Origin: a virus
IMG/VR virus record: IMGVR_UViG_3300025168_000380
Coordinates: 1 to 31,352 of that record
Reading direction: 5' to 3' (one strand)
Length of the DNA stretch: 31,352 bases
Position numbers and translations under genes: made by a program. Numbering within the stretch: position 1 is the first letter of the stretch; each line of letters opens with the position of its first letter. The notes under the pieces were generated by a model that was not told the origin of the DNA, searched no databases, and worked only from the letters and a program-made list of their open reading frames with translations. Positions 1 to 6,494 of this stretch are shown one piece after another.

Positions 1-1085
1 GAAAGATTATAGCGGAAGCTTATACTAAAGTAGGTAAAGATGGTGTGGTACTAATGGAAGAGTCTCCAACTGAAGAGACATACGTTGAGGTAGTTGACGG
101 TGTTCAAATCGACTCAGGACTCACATCCCCACATTTCGTTACTGATAAGGACAAGCAGTTAGCTGAGCTTGATAACCCATTAGTATTAATAGTATCTTCA
201 GAAATACCTAATATAAGAAAAATACAAACAGTATTAGAACATGTTATAAAGCATAAGAGATCGTTACTGATCGTTGCTCCAGTAGAACAACAGGTTAAAG
301 CTGCTCTTCTTATGAACAAGGTTAAAGGTAACATTAAAGTAAACATTGTTGATTTACCAGGCTTTGGTCCTACTAAAGATGATACTGTAGCTGATCTTGC
401 TTTTTTAGTTGGTGCTAAAGTAATTAACGAACAACTAGGTGATGATTTAGATCTTATAGATATAGATTGTCTAGGTGAAGCTTATACTGCAATTACAGAC
501 GATAAAAATACAGTTCTTACTATAGATACTCCAGAGGGTGAAATGGAGGAGAGAATTGCTAGTATTAACAAGACTATAGATAAATGGGAGAAAAACCCGT
601 TTATACAAAAGAAACACAGACAAAGACTAGCTATGCTATCAGGAAGCGTTGGTATGGTTAAAGTAGGTGCTGATTCAAAGGTAGAGCTTAAAGAAAAGAA
701 AGATAGAATAGAAGATGCTATTTATGCTACAAAAGCAGCATTAAAAGAAGGTATAGTTCCTGGTGGAGGTGTAGCCTTACTTAATGCCTCTCAAAAAATC
801 CCCGCTAAAGCGGTAGGTGAAGAGATACTACTAAAAGCTATTCAAGCTCCTTTCTACACTGTACTTGAAAATGCTGGCATAACTATGGCAGATGGATACG
901 AAGATCACGAAGGTTACGGTATTGATGTTATAACTGGTGAAAGAGCTACAATGATCTCAGCTGGTATCATAGATCCGGTACTTGTAACCAAGTCAGCACT
1001 TAAAAACGCAGTAAGTGTAGTATCAACAATTATATCTGCAGATTGTGTAATTTCAAATATGAGAATGAATGAAAGCAATCAATAG
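1..1085 (+). CDS. groEL: GroEL-like chaperonin, 5' partial
   Basis: Subunit of the ATP-driven chaperonin ring that folds proteins in a closed chamber. The frame is open from base 3 (KIIAEAYTKVGKDGV), matching bacterial GroEL from about residue 157, so the gene starts before the window; the ATG at 45 is internal. About 360 residues are visible: the apical domain with the PGFG turn (360-371), the second intermediate segment, and the second equatorial half. ATPase residues are kept: the catalytic Asp (E. coli D398) lies in RIEDAIYA at 714-716, the GGG nucleotide loop at 762-770 and the E. coli D495 equivalent in GIIDP at 972-974. The apical stretch normally DRGYLSPYF reads DSGLTSPHF, so two aromatic substrate/GroES contacts are changed. 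The equatorial insertion is shortened and the C-terminal GGM tail is absent. The next gene overlaps its end. Family assignment is firm; that it serves virion proteins is inference. Confidence 0.95.
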   Translation, partial: KIIAEAYTKVGKDGVVLMEESPTEETYVEVVDGVQIDSGLTSPHFVTDKDKQLAELDNPLVLIVSSEIPNIRKIQTVLEHVIKHKRSLLIVAPVEQQVKAALLMNKVKGNIKVNIVDLPGFGPTKDDTVADLAFLVGAKVINEQLGDDLDLIDIDCLGEAYTAITDDKNTVLTIDTPEGEMEERIASINKTIDKWEKNPFIQKKHRQRLAMLSGSVGMVKVGADSKVELKEKKDRIEDAIYATKAALKEGIVPGGGVALLNASQKIPAKAVGEEILLKAIQAPFYTVLENAGITMADGYEDHEGYGIDVITGERATMISAGIIDPVLVTKSALKNAVSVVSTIISADCVISNMRMNESNQ

Positions 1086-1326
1086 ATATATTATAGTAGA
1101 CAGAATAAAGACAGAGCCTAAAAAGGTTGCTGGTCTTATAATGACGGATAATACAGATGTAGACAACCGTTATATAAAAGCAAAAATAATATCGTGTGGG
1201 CATTTAGTCGAGGGATTAAAAAATAATGACACGATATATTACGACAAACATGCTGGACACGACATATCATGGAAAGATGTACTTTACCGGGTCATTCGTG
1301 ATGGTGACGTAGTTCTAGTAGATTAA
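1069..1326 (+). CDS. groES: GroES-like co-chaperonin
   Basis: 85-residue protein with the layout of GroES, the lid of the GroEL chamber. It opens with NRYIIVDRI (compare HDRVIVKR in E. coli). A GLIM segment follows at about residues 22-25, where GroES has its mobile-loop GIVL that docks on GroEL. Next come a basic strand ending in IISCG (compare VLAVG), a short roof region, and a last strand pair VLYRVIRDGDVVLVD (compare EEVLIMSESDILAIVE). It is slightly shorter than E. coli GroES (97) and T4 gp31 (111). The ATG lies 17 bases inside groEL, so the two are translationally linked, in the order groEL-groES, the reverse of the usual bacterial operon. Overall identity is low, but fold cues and position agree. 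Confidence 0.85.
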   Translation: MKAINRYIIVDRIKTEPKKVAGLIMTDNTDVDNRYIKAKIISCGHLVEGLKNNDTIYYDKHAGHDISWKDVLYRVIRDGDVVLVD

Positions 1327-1398
1327 CCTAAACCACAACCCACAAACCTTAAACTCAAAAAACAAACAAAATTAATTAATTAACAAAAAACAAAAAAA
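1327..1398 (+). promoter_or_regulatory. AT-rich leader of the following structural gene
   Basis: A 72-base gap, long for this compact genome. It holds the palindrome TTAATTAATTAA near 1371-1382 and an A-rich run directly before the ATG. There is no Shine-Dalgarno sequence and no clear Bacteroidota TAnnTTTG promoter box. Its length and the strong codon bias of the next gene suggest a late promoter or high-expression leader; this is inference. Confidence 0.3.
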
Positions 1399-2169
1399 AT
1401 GAGCAAATACGTTTTTATCAAAACCGCAGACAACTCTGCGTACATGAACACGGCTGCAAACTTTAGAGGTGCAATACACTCTGCTGACGCTGCTGTAGAA
1501 TTGTTTTTTACGGCCGCTGAAAGTACTTTAGCTGGCGCGTATGACAAAATTACACTAGTAACTGTATCTAACAAAGAACAAGAAGTTATGGATTTTATTG
1601 GTGGTGCTTTAACTGGAACACATTCAAAAGGAATGATTGTTATAGCTGACGATGTAGCATCTAAGTATGTTAATCCTAACATTACATCTGTTGATGCTTT
1701 TGAACTAGCTACTGGTGGATCTTACAAAACTCCAATTGTTACTGCTATTAACAGAACTATGTTGGCTGCTGAGTCTGGTTCTACAGTGATAGTTAACCAC
1801 GCTGCAAAAGTAATTACTTTACCTACTGTTGCTTTAGGGCTTCAAGCTGGTATGTGGTTTGACGTTGTTCCGGCAATTGATCCAGAAGCTGGATTTACAG
1901 TTGTTGCTGCTGAAGGTATGTACGGTCATTTAGAAGTACAGTCTCTTACTGAAGCTAACAATATAACTCAGCAAGTTCTTAGATCAGCTGCAATAGCTGC
2001 TCCTGGTGATACTGACAATTTTGACCTTGTACACGACACTAATTCATTAGGTGGTGTTGCTGGACAAAGATATCACTTTGAGTTTGATGGTACGGTTTGG
2101 AACGCTAGTAATCAAATTACTTGCGATCATGCTAACCCTGCTGCAACTGCAATTCTTAACGCTGGATAA
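1399..2169 (+). CDS. Probable virion structural protein
   Basis: 256 residues with no family I recognise. Composition is that of an abundant phage capsid or decoration protein: rich in Ala, Thr, Val and Gly, no membrane segment, few charged clusters, and heavy use of GCT, GTT, ACT and GGT codons, as in the major capsid gene at 12583. The N-terminal half contains alternating helix/strand segments, for example KITLVTVSNKEQEVMDFIGGA. The C-terminal third, ending in HFEFDGTVWNASNQI, looks beta-rich. It has its own 72-base A-rich leader and lies between the chaperonin pair and a run of small accessory genes. It could be a capsid decoration, head-fibre or tail protein, and it is a candidate chaperonin client because it is adjacent. 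The role is not shown by the sequence. Confidence 0.6.
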   Translation: MSKYVFIKTADNSAYMNTAANFRGAIHSADAAVELFFTAAESTLAGAYDKITLVTVSNKEQEVMDFIGGALTGTHSKGMIVIADDVASKYVNPNITSVDAFELATGGSYKTPIVTAINRTMLAAESGSTVIVNHAAKVITLPTVALGLQAGMWFDVVPAIDPEAGFTVVAAEGMYGHLEVQSLTEANNITQQVLRSAAIAAPGDTDNFDLVHDTNSLGGVAGQRYHFEFDGTVWNASNQITCDHANPAATAILNAG

Positions 2170-2172
2170 TAG

Positions 2173-2613
2173 TTGAGATTAACTGCGCAAGATTTGCGTG
2201 AAATGAATATCCTGAAGTATTACAGGCTCACTAGAAAGTGGGTCTGTAAAACTTACGGGTTAAAAGACGCAGACTTAGAATTATTAATTTATTTAGATTG
2301 TAAAGGAAGATTTACACGAAACGATTTTATCAACGGAGTTTATACATACTCGTGGGATAAAAACAGATGGGAGAGATTAAAACGAGAAGGTTGGATCGAA
2401 ACCTGGAGACACAGGAATAGAACCACTATTAAATACTCAGTATTTAAAACCTCATTCAAATGCTCTCAAATGATAAGTAGAATATATAGAATTCTACTAG
2501 GTGAGGAAGACTTACCCACTTCAGATAGAAGTGTATTCTATAACAATAAATCATATACAGATAAAGTTTATAATAAAGCTATAGATGATATGATTAAAGA
2601 TAAAGATAGATAA
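2173..2613 (+). CDS. MarR-like winged-helix protein, TTG start
   Basis: 146 residues, predicted winged helix-turn-helix. The pattern is a helical N-terminus (ILKYYRLTRKWVCKTYGL), then DADLELLIYLDCKGRFTRNDF, which reads like the first helices of a MarR domain. A recognition-helix-like WDKNRWERLKREGWIETWR and a beta wing RNRTTIKYSVFKTSF follow. This arrangement is common in marine Bacteroidota phages, usually annotated hypothetical or MarR-like. The start appears to be TTG at 2173, three bases after the previous stop, because similar proteins begin at this position (RLTAQDLREMNILKYY); the ATG at 2203 is the alternative. It may regulate late genes or bind DNA during packaging; neither is shown. 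Confidence 0.65.
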   Translation: MRLTAQDLREMNILKYYRLTRKWVCKTYGLKDADLELLIYLDCKGRFTRNDFINGVYTYSWDKNRWERLKREGWIETWRHRNRTTIKYSVFKTSFKCSQMISRIYRILLGEEDLPTSDRSVFYNNKSYTDKVYNKAIDDMIKDKDR

Positions 2614-2615
2614 TT

Positions 2616-2999
2616 ATGGAGGGACAATTTAAACTACCTAATCAAAATAGGTTTCGTAACAATCAAGGGGGTTTTACGCATTCTAACGAAGAAGCTGCGC
2701 CTGGAACTCCAATTATTAGAAAAGATTTAGCTAAAGGGATATTAGCCGAGGCTAATGACGATGGAAGTATATTTGTTAGTAACATGCTAGAGCCAGGTAG
2801 TGCACAAGAACGTGCAACTTTGGCGCATGAAATGCAACACATTACAGACATGAAGGTTGGAAAGTTGAAGTACACTGATGACATGATAATGTGGAATGGA
2901 AGAAATTACGCTAGATTACCTAAAGGAAAAATAATGTTCGAAGGTGAAAAACTTAATGAAGGTGACCCAAGCTTACCATGGGAATCTGCAGCAATGTAA
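2616..2999 (+). CDS. HExxH zincin-like metallopeptidase candidate
   Basis: 127 residues. The key motif is HEMQH (in LAHEMQHITDMKVG, about residues 70-83), the HExxH zinc site in which two His bind metal and Glu activates water. A conserved-looking PWESAA near the C-terminus (about residues 121-126) could supply the third, glutamate, ligand. The N-terminal third (N-R-F-R-N-N, then EEAAPGTPIIRKD) contains a typical small-phage-protein lead-in. There is no signal peptide or membrane segment. It lies just before a SET-domain gene and a holin-like gene, so a role in lysis is possible, but maturation proteolysis or host-protein cleavage fit equally well. Related proteins in marine phage contigs are usually left unannotated. 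The metal site is visible; the activity is not proven. Confidence 0.6.
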   Translation: MEGQFKLPNQNRFRNNQGGFTHSNEEAAPGTPIIRKDLAKGILAEANDDGSIFVSNMLEPGSAQERATLAHEMQHITDMKVGKLKYTDDMIMWNGRNYARLPKGKIMFEGEKLNEGDPSLPWESAAM

Positions 3000-3001
3000 T
3001 C

Positions 3002-3358
3002 ATGGGATATAAAATGAAAGGATTTTCCGGTTTTACAGATGGTAGTTTTAATGTCAGTAAGTCTAACATTGACGGTATTGGAGTTATGGCGTCTAAAGGT
3101 ATAAAAAAAGGTGAACTCATAGGAACAGCTATTGATGACGAAGTTGGAGTAAAATCGTCAACTCAACTTGACACAAGAACAATACTAGGTAGATCTCTCA
3201 ACCATCAAAACAGTGAAAATGCAATACAAAAAAGCGAAGATAACTCTTTAAACGTGTATGCTAAAAAATCTATTGAAAAAGGAGAGGAGATTACAATAAA
3301 TTATAATAACGCACCTTCTTATGTTAGTAAAAATACAGAAGGTTATAAAGAAATATAA
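3002..3358 (+). CDS. Small SET-domain protein
   Basis: 118 residues, nearly all one minimal SET domain, the fold of protein-lysine methyltransferases. The SET-start signature is GIGVMASKGIKKGELIG (usually G-x-G-V-F-A...I-x-x-G-E). The SAM-binding pseudoknot residues are in GRSLNHQNSENA (usually R-x-x-N-H-S-x-x-P-N). The C-terminal motif is VYAKKSIEKGEEITINYNN, with the expected EEIT-x-x-Y. There is no pre-SET or post-SET cysteine cluster. I chose the ATG at 3002, just after the upstream stop; an in-frame ATG at 2978 would overlap the HExxH gene. With this start the protein begins MGYKMKGFSGF, the same tag as the gene at 5623. It abuts the holin-like gene with no gap. Substrate unknown; a virion or host protein is possible. 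Confidence 0.72.
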   Translation: MGYKMKGFSGFTDGSFNVSKSNIDGIGVMASKGIKKGELIGTAIDDEVGVKSSTQLDTRTILGRSLNHQNSENAIQKSEDNSLNVYAKKSIEKGEEITINYNNAPSYVSKNTEGYKEI

Positions 3359-3751
3359 ATGAGCATACTGTCTAACATATTCTCATCTGGAGCAACCGAG
3401 CTTGTTAAAGGCGTAGGTGGTATTATAGATGACCTACATACATCTAAAGAAGAAAAACTTGCTGCTGAGCTTAAAATAAAGGAGCTTATAAGTAATTATG
3501 AAATAGAGATGGAAAAACAAATTACATCTCGATGGGAGGCTGATATGAAATCTGACTCGTGGTTAGCTAAAAACATAAGACCACTTGTTTTAGCTTTCTT
3601 GGTAGTATCAACGGTTTTAATGATATTCATTGACGCTGGAACAATAAAGTTTATAGTCGAACCTAAGTGGACAGACTTATTACAATTAGTATTAATAACC
3701 GTGATTGGCGCTTATTTTGGCGGTAGATCATTAGAAAAAGTAAAAAAATAA
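3359..3751 (+). CDS. Holin-like membrane protein (GTA/3TM holin type)
   Basis: 130 residues. The first 60 are a soluble, charged helical segment (HTSKEEKLAAELKIKELISNYEIEMEKQ). A motif WLAKNIRPLVLAFLVV begins the first membrane helix (about residues 75-92). A short outer loop with P-K-W-T-D leads into a second helix (about 104-121) ending IGAYFGGRSLEK. This layout, with N-I-R-P before the first helix and a glycine-rich GGRS at the end, is that of the 3-transmembrane holin family known from gene transfer agents and marine phages, which opens the inner membrane at lysis. Only two strong helices are visible. The start codon follows the SET stop directly. No endolysin is recognisable beside it. 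Confidence 0.7.
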   Translation: MSILSNIFSSGATELVKGVGGIIDDLHTSKEEKLAAELKIKELISNYEIEMEKQITSRWEADMKSDSWLAKNIRPLVLAFLVVSTVLMIFIDAGTIKFIVEPKWTDLLQLVLITVIGAYFGGRSLEKVKK

Positions 3752-3754
3752 ATT

Positions 3755-4399
3755 ATGGGACAAAATTCAACAGAAGTAGCTTACGGTTTTGGTCAATTTG
3801 GTAGTGCTTACACAGACTTAGCAAAACCAATAGTACCTCCAACTGGGTTGGTTATAACAGCTATTACATTTCTAGCAGATAACACTCCAACTGTTTTACA
3901 ATCTGAAAAATTACAAGGCACGGGGCCTAGTTACATTAGCATACAAGATACGAGTGGAGATATTCAGATAGCAAATAACTTTGCTAATTTTAATGGCGTT
4001 GTTGCTAGAGATGTTTCAAATGGAACTATAGCCGCTGGAGCTGATGTTACGATAGCCACTCCTAGTGATAAAATTAAAGTAGGGCAATACGTTTTGTTAG
4101 TAGCCGCTGGAGATACTGATACAACTGGTATTTCTATTGATTCAGAAACACGAATCCCAATCACCACAGGGCCTCTTCAACGAGGTGTTAAAGTAGTTTC
4201 TTACGATGGAGCAACTACACTTACTTTAGATGCTCAAATAACACCTTCTACTCAAGGATTAATTTTTCTTGATGAATTTCATGGCGCTGGTGGCTTAACA
4301 GCCTCTTCACAGGTATTTCCAGCAGGTATTACTATATACGGTAGATGGACAACCTTCACACCATCTGCGGCTGGTGTGGTATGTTACTTTGGTAAATAA
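3755..4399 (+). CDS. Virion surface protein with beta module
   Basis: 214 residues, probably a virion decoration or fibre-base protein. The N-terminus MGQNSTEVAYGFGQFGSAYT and the C-terminus with FPAGITIYGRWTTFTPSAAG resemble small structural proteins I know from marine tailed phages, in which the last strand ends near the stop. The middle (about residues 80-175) contains a beta module: an entry strand KIKVGQYVLLV, a loop rich in Asp/Thr, then GVKVVSYDGATTLTLDAQI. Similar modules occur in the capsid, adaptor and giant proteins of this window. Its stop overlaps the next start (TAATG at 4397-4401), which suggests coupled translation with the lectin-like protein that follows. Exact location on the virion is unknown. 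Confidence 0.55.
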   Translation: MGQNSTEVAYGFGQFGSAYTDLAKPIVPPTGLVITAITFLADNTPTVLQSEKLQGTGPSYISIQDTSGDIQIANNFANFNGVVARDVSNGTIAAGADVTIATPSDKIKVGQYVLLVAAGDTDTTGISIDSETRIPITTGPLQRGVKVVSYDGATTLTLDAQITPSTQGLIFLDEFHGAGGLTASSQVFPAGITIYGRWTTFTPSAAGVVCYFGK

Positions 4400-5085
4400 T
4401 GTTAGGATTACCGACAGGAATAACAAACACTAGCTATCAATGGCAACCAAACTTTGTGGGTGATAGTGTTCTAAAAATGTGGCTTAGAAACAATGTTGAT
4501 GTTTTTGCGCATAGATGGGGCGATTCATCCGGTAACGACCACAACGCCAATCAGTCGGATGGTAGCCTCCAAGCCGACATAAGTGGTGGTGGTTTAGAGT
4601 TTGATGGTAGTAGCCACCATTATGATATAGAACCTATAGTATGTTCAGCCGAAGAAGGATTTACAATAACCATGGTTATAGATCCAGATGCTGTAGATAA
4701 TAGAACACTATTAGGCATAGATAGCGCGAGTGAGTTTGTAGATATTATGAGTAGCAAAAAAATTAGAATTAAAATAGACGGTACAGCCCGCACTTTGGAG
4801 TACTCAGGAGCTCAGTTTGTTGTTGGTGAAAAATTCGTGTTAACTATAGTTAGAAAAAGTGGAGCTCATGGTGAATTATTTGTATATAAAAATGGAGTCA
4901 AGTTAACACCGACTTCTTCACAAGCTAATCCTGGTGCAATTAGTTTTAGCACCTTAGGATCAAGGGGTACTGATAGGTTTTTTGATGGGCACATTTACGA
5001 GGCTTTAGTATACGATCGTGAGGATGTAACAGATAATGATCTTGTTAGAATACATAATTATCTAATTAATAAACACAACATATAA
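4399..5085 (+). CDS. LamG/concanavalin-like lectin domain virion protein
   Basis: 228 residues, largely one jelly-roll of the LamG/concanavalin A-like superfamily. Typical cues are LEFDGSSHHYDI (strand after the entry loop, about residues 67-78), then GFTITMVIDPDAVDNRTLLG, a central VLTIVRKSGAHGELFVYKNGVKL, and the diagnostic end FDGHIYEALVYDRE followed by LVRIHNYLINKH. The N-terminal 50 residues (WQPNFVGDSVLKMWLRNNVD) likely attach it to the particle. Phages use such domains in head or tail fibres to bind glycans. It is translationally coupled to the gene at 3755, suggesting a two-part surface appendage. Sugar specificity cannot be read from the sequence. Confidence 0.75.
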   Translation: MLGLPTGITNTSYQWQPNFVGDSVLKMWLRNNVDVFAHRWGDSSGNDHNANQSDGSLQADISGGGLEFDGSSHHYDIEPIVCSAEEGFTITMVIDPDAVDNRTLLGIDSASEFVDIMSSKKIRIKIDGTARTLEYSGAQFVVGEKFVLTIVRKSGAHGELFVYKNGVKLTPTSSQANPGAISFSTLGSRGTDRFFDGHIYEALVYDREDVTDNDLVRIHNYLINKHNI

Positions 5086-5122
5086 ACAATAATTAAATTA
5101 ACTTAAATAAAAAAAAAGAAAA
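5086..5122 (+). promoter_or_regulatory. A/T-only leader
   Basis: 37 bases, nearly pure A and T, ending in an A-run with one G directly before the ATG at 5123. No hairpin and no Shine-Dalgarno sequence. It could be a translation-enhancing leader or a weak promoter. Confidence 0.25.
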
Positions 5123-5422
5123 ATGGCAACAAAAACAAAAAAGAAGACAGAAGTAATTGATTTTACAAAACCAGAAAAAATAACTAAAGAACATTTAGAA
5201 GAGGTTCAAAAGGTTGTTAATGGAATAAACAGAGCTCAACTAGATATTGGTCAAATGGAAGTTCGTAAGCACAGTGCTTTACATTTTATTGCGGAAAGAA
5301 ATGACGAACTGGTATTGATTAAAGATAAATTTGAAAAAGAATATGGTACTAGTGATATTAACTTGGAAACAGGCGCTATAACTTACGGAAAAGAAAATGG
5401 CGAAGTTAATAAGGAAGATTAG
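5123..5422 (+). CDS. Small conserved coiled-coil phage protein
   Basis: 99 residues. A lysine-rich start (MATKTKKKTEVIDFTKPEK) is followed by a long amphipathic helix (about residues 20-75) with the pattern EEVQKVVNGINRAQLDIGQME, then RKHSALHFIAERNDELVLIKDKFEKEYG. It ends in a short beta hairpin, DINLETGAITYG. This architecture, including the IGQ-x-E-x-R-K-H core and the EFEKEYG-like turn, is familiar from hypothetical proteins of marine Bacteroidota phages. No enzymatic motif is present. It may be a small structural or assembly protein. Its end overlaps the next gene by 26 bases. Confidence 0.6.
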   Translation: MATKTKKKTEVIDFTKPEKITKEHLEEVQKVVNGINRAQLDIGQMEVRKHSALHFIAERNDELVLIKDKFEKEYGTSDINLETGAITYGKENGEVNKED

Positions 5423-5618
5423 TATCGGAAAAGATTATAAGAATGACGCTATGCACTATGCCGTGGGGCAAGAAGTGTATGGTGGTCATACTATATGCGA
5501 TATCATAGAGGAAGACGATAAATTTTCTATATACATAAAAAAGAATAAAGATGTATTGCCCTGGAAAGATTTCAATAAGAACATGGCGGTATCTGTAGAA
5601 TATAACTTAGAATATTAA
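5397..5618 (+). CDS. Small conserved hypothetical protein
   Basis: 73 residues. The segment HYAVGQEVYGGHTICDIIEEDDKFSIYIKK looks like a compact beta-barrel of SH3/KOW type: a GQ-V-Y-G-G-H turn, then a strand ending in I-Y-I. It is followed by a VLPWKDFN motif and a last strand MAVSVEYNLEY. I know near-identical architectures from marine phage contigs, without a function. The ATG at 5397 lies inside the upstream gene, giving a 26-base overlap. The similarity of the N-terminus (MAKLIRKISIG) to relatives supports this start. Confidence 0.6.
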   Translation: MAKLIRKISIGKDYKNDAMHYAVGQEVYGGHTICDIIEEDDKFSIYIKKNKDVLPWKDFNKNMAVSVEYNLEY

Positions 5619-5622
5619 AATT

Positions 5623-5904
5623 ATGAGCACACCATTTAAAATGACAGGATTTTCTGGATTTGGGAATTCACCAGTAAAACAAAGCAAGAAGACTGATAAA
5701 GATTATGAAAAGATGTTAAATGAGATGGGTGGAAATTCAGTTAGTGATACCTTAGTCTCTGGTTCTAGCATATCTCAATCTACAGCTAATAAGAAAGCTA
5801 ATTTTAATTACCGACAAGCTTCTAATAAGCCTTATAAAAACGAAAAAACCATTCAAAACACAAAGACAGGCAAGTACACAACTTATAAAGTGGGTCCTAA
5901 ATAA
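5623..5904 (+). CDS. Small protein with KMxGFSGF N-terminal tag
   Basis: 93 residues, low complexity and probably disordered: rich in Ser, Lys, Asn and Thr, with no hydrophobic core. It starts MSTPFKMTGFSGFGNSPVKQ; the K-M-x-G-F-S-G-F element is also at the start of the SET-domain protein at 3002, and tags of this kind are common on small proteins of marine Bacteroidota phages. The remainder ends in a lysine/threonine-rich stretch (NTKTGKYTTYKVGPK). Its stop overlaps the next start (TAATG at 5902-5906). Function unknown; possibilities are a packaged virion peptide or a scaffold-like partner. Confidence 0.55.
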   Translation: MSTPFKMTGFSGFGNSPVKQSKKTDKDYEKMLNEMGGNSVSDTLVSGSSISQSTANKKANFNYRQASNKPYKNEKTIQNTKTGKYTTYKVGPK

Positions 5905-6494
5905 TGAAAAGCGTATACAACTTTGTTGTGACGCCAAAAGGAGAAAGATATAACAATACTAAAAAACTAGATGGTGGAGAGTTGATTCTCAACACTGAGA
6001 TTTATAATCATCAGTTTGTAAATAGAGAAGCTATAGTTATGTCAACCCCAATAGTTGGTGATACAGATATAAAACCTGGAGATATTGTACTAGTACATCA
6101 TAACGTTTTTAGAAGATGGAACAACCAGTATGGCATAGAGAAGAATAGTAAAGCTTATTTCAACGAGGATACTTATCTTATAAATGATGATCAAATATTT
6201 TTGTATAAAAGAGATAATAAGTGGACGGCTCCAAAAGGATATTGTTTTGTAATACCTTTAAAAGCTACAGACCAGTTTAACACTGAGTCTGAAAAACCTT
6301 TGCAAGGTATTGTCAAGTATTCTGACGGTACAGTTGAGGTTGACAATCTAGTTGGTTTTAGACCAAATAGTGAATATGAGTTTATCGTTGATGGCGAGAG
6401 ACTATTTCGAGTTTTATCTAATTTTATTACAATCAAATATGAACATCAAGGAAACGAAGAAACGTATAATCCAAGCTGGGCACAAGGCAGTTGA
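5904..6494 (+). CDS. Candidate tandem-GroES (Cpn20-like) co-chaperonin
   Basis: 196 residues, readable as two successive GroES-like barrels. Module 1 (about 1-105): YNFVVTPKGERY, then GGELILNTEI where GroES has GGIVL of the mobile loop. NREAIVMSTPI follows (compare RGEVLAVG), then DIKPGDIVLVHHNVF (compare DVKVGDIVIFNDGYG) and EDTYLINDDQIFLYK (compare NEEVLIMSESDILAIV). Module 2 (about 112-182): GYCFVIPLK, PLQGIVKYSDGTVE, DNLVGFRPNSEYEF, then DGERLFRVLSNFITIKYE, with no clear mobile loop. A conserved-looking tail NPSWAQGS follows. Double GroES proteins are known from chloroplasts (Cpn20). It lies just before the packaging genes and overlaps the next gene by 56 bases. The alignment is by eye, so the fold is inference. 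It could instead be a small structural beta protein, but the strand order fits GroES twice. Confidence 0.5.
   Translation: MKSVYNFVVTPKGERYNNTKKLDGGELILNTEIYNHQFVNREAIVMSTPIVGDTDIKPGDIVLVHHNVFRRWNNQYGIEKNSKAYFNEDTYLINDDQIFLYKRDNKWTAPKGYCFVIPLKATDQFNTESEKPLQGIVKYSDGTVEVDNLVGFRPNSEYEFIVDGERLFRVLSNFITIKYEHQGNEETYNPSWAQGS

Noticed and set aside
45-47. ATG at 45 as the start of the GroEL gene
   Set aside because: The same frame is open upstream to base 3 and matches GroEL there, so the gene begins before the window.
1327-1398. tRNA or riboswitch in the longest early gap
   Set aside because: Only 72 bases, A-rich, with no cloverleaf or stable hairpin.
2978-3001. Earlier ATG at 2978 as the start of the SET-domain gene
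   Set aside because: It would overlap the HExxH gene and add residues before the conserved MGYKMKGFSGF tag; the ATG at 3002 follows the stop neatly.
6352-6438. Earlier ATG at 6352 for the candidate small terminase
   Set aside because: The added segment is the out-of-frame reading of the GroES-like gene's end and looks unlike the rest of the protein.
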